From NCBI GenBank assembly GCA_005885555.1, contig VAWN01000002.1, positions 1-32,269 on the forward strand: a DNA stretch of 32,269 nucleotides, read 5' to 3'. Within the stretch, counting starts at the first letter, position 1. The number at the start of each line of letters is the position of its first letter. Both the position numbers and the translations under genes were made by a program. Positions 11,297 to 19,508 of this stretch are shown one piece after another. The DNA is from Actinomycetota bacterium. GTDB lineage: Bacteria > Actinomycetota > Actinomycetes > Mycobacteriales > Micromonosporaceae. The notes beneath the pieces were generated by a model that was not told where the DNA came from, searched no databases, and saw only the letters and a program-made list of their open reading frames with translations.

Positions 11297-11350
11297 CGAG
11301 ATCTTGGACGTGGGTACCCCTTGCAAGGGGTGCAGGCGTCCAAGATCTCG
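11297..11350. repeat. 54-base nested palindrome between convergent genes
   Basis: Outer arms CGAGATCTTGGACG (11297-11310) and CGTCCAAGATCTCG (11337-11350) are perfect complements. The centre holds a second perfect 16-base palindrome, ACCCCTTGCAAGGGGT (11316-11331), on the same axis. It could act as a bidirectional terminator, a protein-binding site or a dispersed intergenic repeat. It is less GC-rich than its surroundings in the arms, which suggests a separate origin. Confidence 0.85.
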
Positions 11351-11372
11351 CCGTTTCCGCCCGCGAACGCAC

Positions 11373-11406
11373 CCCGGGCCGGCCCGCGGATGCGGACCGG
11401 CCCGGG
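11373..11406 (-). terminator. Hairpin terminator after the M4 protease gene
   Basis: Arms CCCGGGCCGG / CCGGCCCGGG, a C-A mismatch, then CCGC-GGAT-GCGG. It lies 15 bases beyond the protease stop on the minus strand. Its core is nearly the same sequence as the hairpin at 11251-11284 (about 25 of 28 bases shared over 11254-11281 and 11376-11403). Confidence 0.7.
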
Positions 11407-11421
11407 TACGGGCGGTTCAGG

Positions 11422-13716
11422 TCAGGACACGTTCAGCGCCGTGTCGTCGACGACGAACGAGGTCTGCAACGAGGAGTCCTCGGTACCGGTGAACAGCAGG
11501 GTCACCGTCTGCCCCGCGAACGCCGACACGTTGAACGTCCGCTGCACGTAGCCGCTGGCCTTGTTCAGGTTGGAGAACGTGGCCAGCGTCGTCGAGCCGA
11601 GCTTGACGGTCAGCTTGTCGAATTGGGTCGTCGTGGTCGTCTCGGCGCTGTCGATGTGCAGCCAGAACGACAGCGTGTAGCTGGTGCAGCCGGCCGGCAG
11701 CGTCACCGACTGGGACAGCGTGTCGGTGTGCGTGGTGCCGTACCCGTCGAGCCAGGCGAACCGGGTACCCGAGTGCGCCGTCTGGCCGGCGAACGCACCG
11801 ATCACGTTGGCCGTTGCCGTCCACGGTGCGCTACCGGACTCGAAGCCGGGGTTGCCGAGCTTCTGTCCGGGGCTGGAGCAGCCGCCGCCCTGCGGATTGA
11901 CCGTCCAGCTGAACGTCGTGCTGGCGGTCGCTCCCGCGTTGTCGTGCACCGTCGCGTTGACCGTCGAGGTACCGGCGGTCGTCGGGGTACCGGAGATGAC
12001 GCCGGTCGACGTGTTGAGGGACAGGCCGGCCGGCAGCCCGGTCGCCGAGAAGGTGTACGGCGGGGTACCACCGGAGGCGGACAGCGAAACGCTCGTCGCG
12101 GTACCGACGGTGCCGGTCTGGTTGCCCGGGTTGGCCAGCGCCAGCGCGGTGCCGCCGGAGCAGGTCGGTTCGCCCGCCTGCGCCGGAACGCTCACCGCGT
12201 CCCACGCCGCCTTGGTCGTGTTGAACGCCGTGCAGTTGCCCGGCGTCAGGTTCTTCGCGGCCTGCAGCGTCCAGACCCGGTACCGCAGGTACGACGAGCC
12301 CGAGGTCTTCATCAGCATCGCGTTGTACATGATCTGGATCGCGCTCTTGACGCCGAGACCGGTGACGTTGGAGTTGTTGCAGGTCGGGCTGGTGGGCTGC
12401 CCGTTGGTCGGGTGGTTGCCCTCGGCCAGGAGGTAGAACCAGTGGTCGCCGGGGCCGGCTGCCGCGTGTACCTCCATGCCCGGGATCGACGAGGAGAAGC
12501 AGTTCGGGTCGCCGACCTGGGACGGGTTGAACATGACCCGGATCGGGCCCTGGCCGACCAGGTTGACCTGCTCGCCGACGGTGAAGTCGGGCACGTCGAA
12601 CGGCGAGGGCTCGTTGGCGAACCACTCGGTCGCCGCGCCGAACGTGTCGGCCACGAACTCCTGGGTACCCGCGCCGGAGATGCCGCCCGGGGTGTGGTCG
12701 TCGACGCCGTGGCCCATCTCGTGGGCGACCACGTCCATCGAACCGATCCACTGGCCGGCGTTGTTGTGCCCGACCTGGACCTGGGTGCCGTCGTAGAACG
12801 CGTTGACCTGGTTCAGGCCGACCCGGATCGGCCAGGCGCCGCCGTTGCCGTCCATCGCGTTGCGGCCCAGCCACTGCGACAGCATCTTGACCTCGGTCTG
12901 CGCGGTGAACAGCGCGTCGACGCAGCCGGTCTCCCGGTTCGTCGCGTTGCCGTTGCCCCAGTTGTCGTCCGGGCCGCTGAACGTGGTGTTGTTGGCCGCG
13001 TCCTGGCAGGACAGGTTGGTGACCGTCGGGTCCTTCATGCTGAAGGTAGAGCCGGACTGGGTGGTGTTGAGGGTCACCGGGTTGGGCCCGCTCCACGCCG
13101 CGGTACCGCTGCCGTGCAGCACGTGTTCCTTGGTGCCCAGCACCTTGCCGGTCAGCGCGTCGACGTAGACGCTCAGGCGGCTGATGCCGTCGGCGCCGGT
13201 ACCGTCCACTGTGGACTCCCAGGCGAGCCGGGCGGTCGCGCCGAGCGCGTCGACGACCAGGCGGGTGCCCTCGGTCTTGCTGACGCTACGCAGTTGGCCC
13301 TTCGCGGTCGCCTCGGCGGCGGCCTGGGTGACCGTCGGGCTGGTGGCGAGCGTGCCGATCGGCTTCTGCTGCGCCACCGAGTTCGCGATGACCTGGCCGG
13401 CGCCGTTCGTCACGAGGACGAAGTCGCCACCGATCACCGACAGCCCGCTGTATGTCCGCTCGTACGAAACGTAGTGCGTGGATCCGGACGACACGATATT
13501 GCCCTGGACGAATGCGTCGTTCGCGCTCGCCATCAGGTACGCCGGGCGGCTCGCGACGAGCGAGGCCGCGTTGTGGGCCGCCACCGCCCGCGCTGCCTCC
13601 GGAGAGGCGGGTGACGCCGGTGTCGTGGCAGCTTTCGCTGTCGTGACGCCGAGCGCCACCATGGCACCCACCGCGAGCGTCGCGCCCACGGCGAGAAGTT
13701 GCCGCTTCGATCTCAC
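11422..13716 (-). CDS. Secreted M4 (thermolysin-like) metalloprotease with Ig-like and C-terminal jelly-roll-type domains
   Basis: A 764-residue secreted neutral protease. Signal peptide at residues 1-30 (ending TAKA), an FTP/PepSY-type propeptide to about residue 200, then the catalytic domain: zinc-binding HEMGH (332-336), third ligand Glu353 in QEFVADTFG, and the catalytic His417 in VHAAAGPGDHWFYLLA. All key residues are present. Residues about 522-608 form a putative Ig (He_PIG-like) domain with TPPYTFSATGLPAGLSL, and residues 613-764 form a C-terminal beta-sandwich (LGNPGFESGSAPW... FVVDDTALNVS) typical of substrate-binding modules. GTG start at 13716 with AGGGGAGGA upstream. Transcribed alone, convergent with the precursor peptide gene. 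It digests extracellular protein; a role in maturing the neighbouring peptide is possible but unsupported. Confidence 0.93.
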   Translation of the reverse strand: MRSKRQLLAVGATLAVGAMVALGVTTAKAATTPASPASPEAARAVAAHNAASLVASRPAYLMASANDAFVQGNIVSSGSTHYVSYERTYSGLSVIGGDFVLVTNGAGQVIANSVAQQKPIGTLATSPTVTQAAAEATAKGQLRSVSKTEGTRLVVDALGATARLAWESTVDGTGADGISRLSVYVDALTGKVLGTKEHVLHGSGTAAWSGPNPVTLNTTQSGSTFSMKDPTVTNLSCQDAANNTTFSGPDDNWGNGNATNRETGCVDALFTAQTEVKMLSQWLGRNAMDGNGGAWPIRVGLNQVNAFYDGTQVQVGHNNAGQWIGSMDVVAHEMGHGVDDHTPGGISGAGTQEFVADTFGAATEWFANEPSPFDVPDFTVGEQVNLVGQGPIRVMFNPSQVGDPNCFSSSIPGMEVHAAAGPGDHWFYLLAEGNHPTNGQPTSPTCNNSNVTGLGVKSAIQIMYNAMLMKTSGSSYLRYRVWTLQAAKNLTPGNCTAFNTTKAAWDAVSVPAQAGEPTCSGGTALALANPGNQTGTVGTATSVSLSASGGTPPYTFSATGLPAGLSLNTSTGVISGTPTTAGTSTVNATVHDNAGATASTTFSWTVNPQGGGCSSPGQKLGNPGFESGSAPWTATANVIGAFAGQTAHSGTRFAWLDGYGTTHTDTLSQSVTLPAGCTSYTLSFWLHIDSAETTTTTQFDKLTVKLGSTTLATFSNLNKASGYVQRTFNVSAFAGQTVTLLFTGTEDSSLQTSFVVDDTALNVS

Positions 13717-13736
13717 TGCTTCCTCCCCTGGCAGGC

Positions 13737-13773
13737 CAGTGACGGGGGGTAGTCACTGATGCCCATGTATATA
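13737..13773 (-). promoter_or_regulatory. Promoter-proximal inverted repeat and AT-rich element upstream of the M4 protease
   Basis: CAGTGAC (13737-13743) and GTCACTG (13752-13758) are perfect 7-base arms around a GGGGGGTA centre. Just upstream, on the minus strand, a TATATA run (13768-13773) is the only AT-rich element in the region and could serve as the -10 box. This would place the repeat at the transcription start, a typical repressor position. No good -35 is evident. Confidence 0.4.
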
Positions 13774-13846
13774 TGCAGGAGAGTGCCGCTGGGAAGACCG
13801 TGGGGGAGAACGAGGGTCAGGGGCGGGTGGAGATCTGCTGCGCCGG

Positions 13847-14446
13847 TCAGCGCAGGCGCACCTGCTGGAAGCTGTAGTACAGGGCGATCACGAAATGCAC
13901 CGCCAGGCACAGCGGCGCGCTGATCAGCGCCACGCCGATCGTCGCGAGATAGACCACGGTACCGGCGCTGAACCGCACGACCGACGCCCGCGCGGCCGCC
14001 GGGTCGACGCCCTCCCGAAGCAGCCGGGGATGGCTGGCGGCCCAGGCGTAGAGGCAGCTGAAGGCGACCGCCATCGCGAGCATCACGCCGGAGTACACGA
14101 CCGCGGCGGTGTGCGCGTCGCGGCCGGCGGTGAGGTACTCGGCGAACAGCGACGTGGTGAACGGGATCGCCGCGACGAACATGAGCAGCACCAGGTTGAG
14201 GAACAGCAGCATCCGGTCGGCCGCCCCGAGGTACCCGAACACCGCGTGGTGGTTGACCCAGATGATGCCGATGATCAGGAAGCTGGTGACATAGGCGGCG
14301 TAGGACGGCCACTGCCGTGCGAGCGCGTGGGCCAGTGAGGTGTGCAGCCCGTCGCGCAGCGGCACCCGCAGGTCGAGGACGAGCAGCGTGATCGCGATCG
14401 CGAGGACGCCGTCACTGAACGCCTCGACCCGGGTGGTGGAAGTCAC
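13847..14446 (-). CDS. TMEM175 / DUF1211-family membrane protein
   Basis: A 199-residue protein with about six membrane helices. The N-terminal TSTTRVEAFSDGVLAIAITL carries the FSD motif at about residues 10-12 that marks bacterial TMEM175-type potassium channels, in which the first helix lines the pore. Length is normal for a single-repeat bacterial member, which assembles as a tetramer. Start codon ATG 14446 is 29 bases from the divergent methyltransferase start. Its effect would be potassium leak at the cytoplasmic membrane. No link with the surrounding genes is evident. Confidence 0.88.
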   Translation of the reverse strand: MTSTTRVEAFSDGVLAIAITLLVLDLRVPLRDGLHTSLAHALARQWPSYAAYVTSFLIIGIIWVNHHAVFGYLGAADRMLLFLNLVLLMFVAAIPFTTSLFAEYLTAGRDAHTAAVVYSGVMLAMAVAFSCLYAWAASHPRLLREGVDPAAARASVVRFSAGTVVYLATIGVALISAPLCLAVHFVIALYYSFQQVRLR

Positions 14447-14475
14447 CGGGCCATTGTCGGTGATAGGAAAGCGGC

Positions 14476-15270
14476 ATGAGCGTCAGCCGTACCGCGGTGA
14501 TGACCGCGGCGTTGCGCGCGGCCGAGACCGCGCGGCCGGACCGGCTCTTCGACGACCCGCTGGCATCGGCGTTCGTGGCGGCAGTACGCGCCGCCGGTGA
14601 GCCGGTCGTGCAGCTGCCGCCGGGCGCGAGCGAGTTCGCCGCGATCCGTACCCGGTTCTTCGACGACGCGGCGCTGACCGCCTGTGCGGGCGGGATACGG
14701 CAGGTCGTGCTGCTGGCCGCCGGCTTCGACAGTCGGGCGTTCCGTTTGGCGTGGCCGAACGGGGTACGGCTTTTCGAGCTCGACCTGCCGGCAACGTTCG
14801 CGCTCAAGGAACCGGTACTGGACGGCGTCGCGGCCCGGTGCACCCGGACGGTGGTACCGGTCGACCTGCGCGGCGACTGGTCCGGCGCGCTGGACACCGC
14901 CGGGTTCGCCGTCGCGCGGCCGACCGCATGGCTGGCCGAGGGGCTGCTGCCGTACCTCGCCGGCGCCGAATGCGACCGGCTGCTCGCCACGGTGACTGGT
15001 TCCTCGGCACCCGGCAGCCGGTTCGTGTTCGACCAGCTCGGCGGCACCGACCGCCCCGCGATCCGGGCCACCGCGGACGCGATCCGGGCCACCGCCGGCG
15101 CGCAGCTGGTGCCCACAGTGGACGATCCGGTCCGGTGGCTGGCCGGACACGCCTGGCGGGCAACCGTTTCCCGGGTAACGGCGCTGGGCGAGCACTACGG
15201 CCGGCCGCTGCCGGAGTACGTCGACCGGGCGGCGTCCGACGCGGTCGCGCTGGTGTCCGCGACGCGATGA
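14476..15270 (+). CDS. Class I SAM-dependent methyltransferase, TIGR00027 / leucine carboxyl methyltransferase-like family
   Basis: A 264-residue cytoplasmic protein. N-terminal SVSRTAVMTAALRAAETARPD and DRLFDDPLASAFV are typical of the TIGR00027 family of actinobacterial methyltransferases. Motif I is VVLLAAGFDSRAFRL at about residues 77-91, the acidic ribose-binding stretch is RLFELDLPATFALK, and AWLAEGLLPYL follows. These families methylate unknown O-acceptors, and some members act in polyketide pathways. The ATG at 14476 follows AGGAAAG. It is divergent from the TMEM175 gene and convergent with the amidase, so it is probably monocistronic. The substrate cannot be inferred. Confidence 0.88.
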   Translation: MSVSRTAVMTAALRAAETARPDRLFDDPLASAFVAAVRAAGEPVVQLPPGASEFAAIRTRFFDDAALTACAGGIRQVVLLAAGFDSRAFRLAWPNGVRLFELDLPATFALKEPVLDGVAARCTRTVVPVDLRGDWSGALDTAGFAVARPTAWLAEGLLPYLAGAECDRLLATVTGSSAPGSRFVFDQLGGTDRPAIRATADAIRATAGAQLVPTVDDPVRWLAGHAWRATVSRVTALGEHYGRPLPEYVDRAASDAVALVSATR

Positions 15271-15330
15271 GGCGGCCGGCGCCGTGTGCCCGCGACCGGC
15301 CCGGCTCCGCCGCGGATCTCGGCGCGTGAG

Positions 15331-16446
15331 TCAGTCGGTGAAGATGTCCTCCGGAAGGAACGCGGACACCAGGAAGCTGGGCACGTCGACGAGCTGGCTC
15401 ACCTTGAGGTCGACCGCCACGCTGCACAGCGCGTAGGCCTGCTGCCGGCTGTAGCCGCGCGTGCCGAGAAGGTCGATCATGTTGAGCAGTGCGTTGCGGG
15501 CGGCCAGCGTCGCGTCCTCGGCGCGCAGGGTGCCGTCGCGGTCGACCGACATGCCGGTGGTGGCGTGGAACCGGCGCGGGGTGGCGTACCCGGGATCCAC
15601 CCAGTACTCGCTGCGGGCGAACTGCGGGTCCCGGATGCCGTGCTGGCGGGCCACGCCACGGTGCACGGCGAACCGCACGCGCAGCGTCGCGCTCATCTCG
15701 ATCGCGGTACCGCACGTCTCGCAGTCGCCCTGCGCGAAGTGCCCGTCCCCGGCGGAGAACAGCGCGCCCGGCGTGTCGACCGGGATCAACAGCCGGGTAC
15801 CCGCGGCCAGCTGCTTGATGTCGACGTTGCCGGCCTGCTCCCGGGGCGGGATCGTGCGCAGCGCGGTGTCGGCGATCGCGGGATCCGACGGTACCGCCGA
15901 CCCCGCCGACGGCGGCAGCACGAACCCGCCACGATCGAGGGCGGCCTGTTCCCGCGCGGTGATCCGGGCCAGCGCCTCGTGCCCGGGAGACAGGCCGATG
16001 GTACCCATGAACGGCGCGCCCGGTATCCGCACGCCCGGCAGGTCGTCGGAGGTGGCCCAGCCGTCGGCCATTGTCCAGCGCACCATGAACGGATCGGGGA
16101 ACAGGTCACGCAGGAACCCGAACCCGGGTACCTGCACGGTGTACCCGTAGCCGTCCGGTACCACCTCCAGGATCTCCACTTCCAGAAGGTCACCCGGCTC
16201 CGCGCCGTCGACGTACACCGGCCCGGTCAGCGGATGCACCACGTCCAGGTTCGGCGCGCCCACCGTGTCCAGCGTGGCGTCCGGTCCCATCTGCCCGTCG
16301 AACGCGTCGCGGGTCTCCAGTACCACCTCGTCGCCGGGTTGGCAGCGGACCACCGGCGCGATGTCGGGATGCCAGCGGTTGTGCCCGGTCCGCGGCTGCT
16401 CGCCCAGCGTCTTCGTGCGGTCGATGCGCACTTCGTGTACAGCCAT
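15331..16446 (-). CDS. fmdA: Acetamidase/formamidase family protein
   Basis: A 371-residue cytoplasmic enzyme of the FmdA/AmdA family, which hydrolyses formamide or short aliphatic amides to ammonia and the acid. Family features: RTGHNRWHPDIAPV near residue 20, DVVHPLTGPVYVDGAEPGDLLEVEI at about 68-92, and the conserved block AGDGHFAQGDCETCGTAIE at about residues 231-249. ATG at 16446. It follows the secreted-protein gene on the same strand, but a strong terminator at 16535-16567 separates them. It may supply nitrogen from formamide released in other pathways. Whether formamide or acetamide is preferred cannot be told. Confidence 0.9.
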   Translation of the reverse strand: MAVHEVRIDRTKTLGEQPRTGHNRWHPDIAPVVRCQPGDEVVLETRDAFDGQMGPDATLDTVGAPNLDVVHPLTGPVYVDGAEPGDLLEVEILEVVPDGYGYTVQVPGFGFLRDLFPDPFMVRWTMADGWATSDDLPGVRIPGAPFMGTIGLSPGHEALARITAREQAALDRGGFVLPPSAGSAVPSDPAIADTALRTIPPREQAGNVDIKQLAAGTRLLIPVDTPGALFSAGDGHFAQGDCETCGTAIEMSATLRVRFAVHRGVARQHGIRDPQFARSEYWVDPGYATPRRFHATTGMSVDRDGTLRAEDATLAARNALLNMIDLLGTRGYSRQQAYALCSVAVDLKVSQLVDVPSFLVSAFLPEDIFTD

Positions 16447-16534
16447 GTGAGTCAGTCAAGCGCAGCGGACCGGGCGCTGAACAGGTCCCGCTCGCGGGCG
16501 TTGCCGGTGATCGCCACGGGCGAGCCGCCGGTCC

Positions 16535-16567
16535 GGTGGCCGGCCCGCGCGGCGCGGGCCGGCCACC
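16535..16567 (-). terminator. Near-perfect 33-base hairpin after the secreted-protein gene
   Basis: A 33-base palindrome with 16-base complementary arms (GGTGGCCGGCCCGCGC / GCGCGGGCCGGCCACC) around a single central base. It lies six bases beyond the stop codon of the minus-strand secreted protein and before the amidase gene. The real loop would be a few bases larger. There is no T-tract. Confidence 0.7.
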
Positions 16568-16573
16568 TCGGGT

Positions 16574-18187
16574 TCACCGCTGGCAGGGGTTGCTGCGGAA
16601 CTGGCGGAAGTTCAGGAACAGGTCGTGCGTGGCGCCGCCGCCCCCGAAGATCAGGTGCGGATCGCTGACCAGCTGTCCCCACTGCTGGTCCTTGCCGAAG
16701 TCGTTCTGCGTGAAGCCGGGGATGTCGTTGCCGATCGACCAGCGGCACCCGTCGCGGGTGTGCCCCTTGGTGTAGAAGGGGTAGAACGCGGCGGGCGTCC
16801 CGTCGTCGGTGACCGGCCGGCGGGTGCAGCCCACCCCGGTGAGCACGCTGCACGGCTGGTTGCCGGCCGTCGACTCGATCGCCGCGAGGTCGGCCTCGAA
16901 GGCCATCCGCGGATAGGTGTCGCGGTACCCGTGCCCGGTGCGCGGGCTGGAGAACAGGATCGACGTCGGGTGCCGCGGGTTGCCGTCCGGCCAGCGGGGC
17001 AGGTACGAGGTGCCGTCGAAGCCGTCGTTCTGCCCGTTGCAGCCGGACACCGGTACCAGCGTCGAGGCCGAAGCGGGGAAGCAGGCGACGTCGTCGGCGT
17101 CGGCCGGCTCCTGGTCACCCGGTCCGCCCTCCTGGCCGGTGCAGGTACCGGTGGTGGTGTCGACCTGCGAGCAGAAGTCGAAGTGGCCGATCTCGTCGGA
17201 GAACGAGACGTTGCCGGTGTGCGCCGACCAGAGGGTACCGGCGCCGATCTGCGGGGCGCTGGTGCTGTACATCGGGTGGAAGTCGTACGGGTTCTCCGTG
17301 CACGCGGTGGCCGGCGCCGGGTTGAACGCGATCTGCCCGAAGCCGTTGGCCGCGCTGGCCGTCATGGAGCCGGACTGGTGCGTGGTCTCGTCCCGCAGTT
17401 CCGCCCGTACCCCGTGCGGCGTGTCGTGCATGGTCAGCGTGACCTCGTCGCCCTGACCCATCATCAGCACCTTGTTCGGGTCCGGCTTGCCGGACGCGAC
17501 CGGGTCGAAGTGCAGCGGGTCCGGCGGTCCCTGCGGCTTGCCGTTGCGGGTCAGGTACGCGAAGTTGACGTACTCGATACCGCCCAGCACCTGGTTCGCG
17601 CAGGTGTCGTTGAGGTCCTTACCGGCGACCGGGTCGCGGGACAGGCTGTCGATGGTCAGCGCCGCGCACCAGTGGGTCGCGTCGCAGCTCTGGCTGTCGA
17701 ACTGCTGCACCCAGCCCGGCGGGTAGAACTGCAGCTCCATGAACGCCGTGCCCGGGTGCCGCGGGCTGACCCGCGGGTCCACGATGTTGCTGTCGCTGTC
17801 GGGGGTACACGTCGACACCTGCTCCGGGTAGGACCTGGTGTCGCACAGGTCCATGCCGAACCACATCGCCGGGCGTAGCTGGAAGCTGTAGGAGAAGCGA
17901 TGGTCGGCCGACGGGCGCGGGTCCTTGGGCAGGGTGAAGGAGTACCGCATGTTGTTGCCCGAGCCCGGCTGCGCCGAGTAGAAGTTCAGCTCCGGCTCGT
18001 CGTGGCCGACGTACTGGCCGAAGGCCTCCTCGGACTCGGTGATCTCCGCGCACAACATGCGCGCCGCCGCACAGCTCGGCAGGTGTCGGGGCGGCGCCGC
18101 GCCGGCCGGGCCAGGGATCGCCACCAGGGTCATTCCGGACAGGATGCCGGCCGCCGCTATCAGGCGGCCCACACGCACCGACGTCAT
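16574..18187 (-). CDS. Secreted protein of unknown function, cysteine-containing, 537 residues
   Basis: The N-terminus (MTSVRVGRLIAAAGILSGMT... PAGAAPPRH) is a Sec signal peptide with likely cleavage after AGA at about residue 30. The mature protein has many cysteines in short motifs (SCAAARMLCAE, DLCDTRS, SCDATHWCAAL, FDFCSQ, CTGQ), consistent with disulfides outside the cell, and many aromatic and Asp/Asn-rich stretches such as MELQFYPPGWVQQF and DTYPRMAFEADLAAIES. The C-terminus, THDLFLNFRQFRSNPCQR, is distinctive. I do not recognise a catalytic family. ATG 18187 follows AAGGGGGG at good spacing. It is divergent from the GNAT gene and ends at a strong terminator, so it is transcribed alone. 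Extracellular binding or degradation of a polymer is possible but not shown. Confidence 0.85.
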   Translation of the reverse strand: MTSVRVGRLIAAAGILSGMTLVAIPGPAGAAPPRHLPSCAAARMLCAEITESEEAFGQYVGHDEPELNFYSAQPGSGNNMRYSFTLPKDPRPSADHRFSYSFQLRPAMWFGMDLCDTRSYPEQVSTCTPDSDSNIVDPRVSPRHPGTAFMELQFYPPGWVQQFDSQSCDATHWCAALTIDSLSRDPVAGKDLNDTCANQVLGGIEYVNFAYLTRNGKPQGPPDPLHFDPVASGKPDPNKVLMMGQGDEVTLTMHDTPHGVRAELRDETTHQSGSMTASAANGFGQIAFNPAPATACTENPYDFHPMYSTSAPQIGAGTLWSAHTGNVSFSDEIGHFDFCSQVDTTTGTCTGQEGGPGDQEPADADDVACFPASASTLVPVSGCNGQNDGFDGTSYLPRWPDGNPRHPTSILFSSPRTGHGYRDTYPRMAFEADLAAIESTAGNQPCSVLTGVGCTRRPVTDDGTPAAFYPFYTKGHTRDGCRWSIGNDIPGFTQNDFGKDQQWGQLVSDPHLIFGGGGATHDLFLNFRQFRSNPCQR

Positions 18188-18297
18188 ATGTCGGCACCCC
18201 CCTTATGTCGAAGGACGCGTGGTGCTCCGGTCGCGACGTTAGTACCGGATCAGCGATAGCGAAACTTGGCGATATTTCACTGGTGAAGAATGAGGAC

Positions 18298-19152
18298 ATG
18301 AGGTGGTCCACGACCGAGGACGTCGACGAGTTCCTCGCGGCGGCGGGGGAGTTCCTGCGGTCCCGGGCGGCCGAGCACATGATCATTCTGACCGTCGCGG
18401 AGACGCTGCGGACCCGCGGCCGCGACCCGTACGGCGCGGACACACCGCGGTTCGGGTGGTGGGGCACCGCCGACGTCGGCGCGGCGTTCCTGCGCACGCC
18501 GCCGCACCCGGTGCTGCTGGAGCGCGCGTCGGTGGCGGCGGCCGCCGCTCTCGCGCAGACGCTGGTCCGGCTCGACCCGGCGGTACCGGCGGTCAACGCG
18601 ACGCCCGAGGCCGCCGAGGCGTTCGCGCGCGATTGGTGCCGCCGGACGGGGGCCGCCGTCGAGGTCGGCCGGCGCACCCGGCTGTACCGCCTCGGCGACC
18701 TGGACACCCCGTCGGTACCCGGTGCCGCCCGGCCCGCCGCGCCGGCCGACCGTGACCTGCTGATCGACTGGTACGAGGGCTTCGGGCGGGACATCGGCGA
18801 GGACATGGTGCACGTACGGGACTGGGTCGACGCCGGCATCGCGGCCGGCGAGCTGACCCTGTGGGAGGTGGACGGGCTACCGGTGTCGATGGCTGCCGTC
18901 ACCGGCCCGGTCGCCGGCGTCTTCAAGGTCGCCCCGGTCTACACTCCGCCGCAGCGGCGCCGGCACGGGTACGGCGGCGCGGTCACCGCGGCGGTCAGCC
19001 GGGCCGCGCTGGATGCCGGCGCCACCGACGTGGTGCTCTACACCGACCTGGCCAACCCCACCAGCAACTCGGTCTACCAGCGGCTGGGCTACCGGCCGGT
19101 GCACGACCGGGTGGTGCTGTCGCTGGTACCCGCTCGACGGGCGATTCCCTGA
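18298..19152 (+). CDS. GNAT-family N-acetyltransferase
   Basis: A 284-residue protein. The C-terminal half carries a GNAT fold: strand segment VSMAAVTGPVAGVFKVAPVYT, the acetyl-CoA pyrophosphate loop QRRRHGYGG (about 219-227), and NPTSNSVYQRLGYRPVHD near the end, which is characteristic of the family. The N-terminal half (MRWSTTEDVDEFLAAAGEFL...) is a degenerate second GNAT-like domain, as in many actinobacterial members. A longer frame begins at 18205, but the ATG at 18298 has GAGG just upstream and starts at a natural domain edge. Divergent from the secreted protein. The substrate is unknown. Confidence 0.85.
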   Translation: MRWSTTEDVDEFLAAAGEFLRSRAAEHMIILTVAETLRTRGRDPYGADTPRFGWWGTADVGAAFLRTPPHPVLLERASVAAAAALAQTLVRLDPAVPAVNATPEAAEAFARDWCRRTGAAVEVGRRTRLYRLGDLDTPSVPGAARPAAPADRDLLIDWYEGFGRDIGEDMVHVRDWVDAGIAAGELTLWEVDGLPVSMAAVTGPVAGVFKVAPVYTPPQRRRHGYGGAVTAAVSRAALDAGATDVVLYTDLANPTSNSVYQRLGYRPVHDRVVLSLVPARRAIP

Positions 19153-19208
19153 CTGGACGCGGTCCAATACGGTGGGTCCACCATGTCGACGAGGCGGGTG
19201 GTGCACAG

Positions 19209-19508
19209 GTGAAACCACGAAGGTGGTTGGCGGTTGTCGCGATCCTGGCCGCTGCCGGAGTGGAGGTGGCGGCGAACTCGGCCCCGCTGCCCGCGTCGTG
19301 GAAGCCGTACCTGTGGACGGCGTGGCCCGTCCTGGCCCTGCTGCTGACCGTGGTGGTACTGGTCGAAGTGTCCGCGCGTCGACGCGATCACCGCCACGAG
19401 CGCGATAGTCCGACAGCCGCGATTCAGCAGATCAACGCTTCGGGTGGTGGAGTCGCGCAGGGCGCCATTGGTGGCGACATCATCAACCACCCCGGCCCGA
19501 CCCGGTGA
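19209..19508 (+). CDS. Small two-helix membrane protein with Gly-rich tail
   Basis: A 99-residue protein, GTG start at 19209. It begins with KPRRW, then a helix at about residues 6-22, a short loop (APLPASWKPY) and a second helix at about 34-51. A charged linker (ARRRDHRHERD) follows, and the tail reads INASGGGVAQGAIGGDIINH. Gly-rich tails of this kind are seen in actinobacterial proteins encoded beside STAND/NTPase-TPR genes. Its stop overlaps the start of the broken NTPase gene (GTGA), so the two were a translationally coupled pair. The ribosome site is weak. With its partner broken, its present role is doubtful. Confidence 0.65.
   Translation: MKPRRWLAVVAILAAAGVEVAANSAPLPASWKPYLWTAWPVLALLLTVVVLVEVSARRRDHRHERDSPTAAIQQINASGGGVAQGAIGGDIINHPGPTR

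Noticed and set aside
11422-13716. M4 protease as the maturation enzyme of the neighbouring peptide
   Set aside because: The genes are convergent and separated by terminators, the protease is a general secreted thermolysin type, and the locus already carries a C39 leader peptidase domain.
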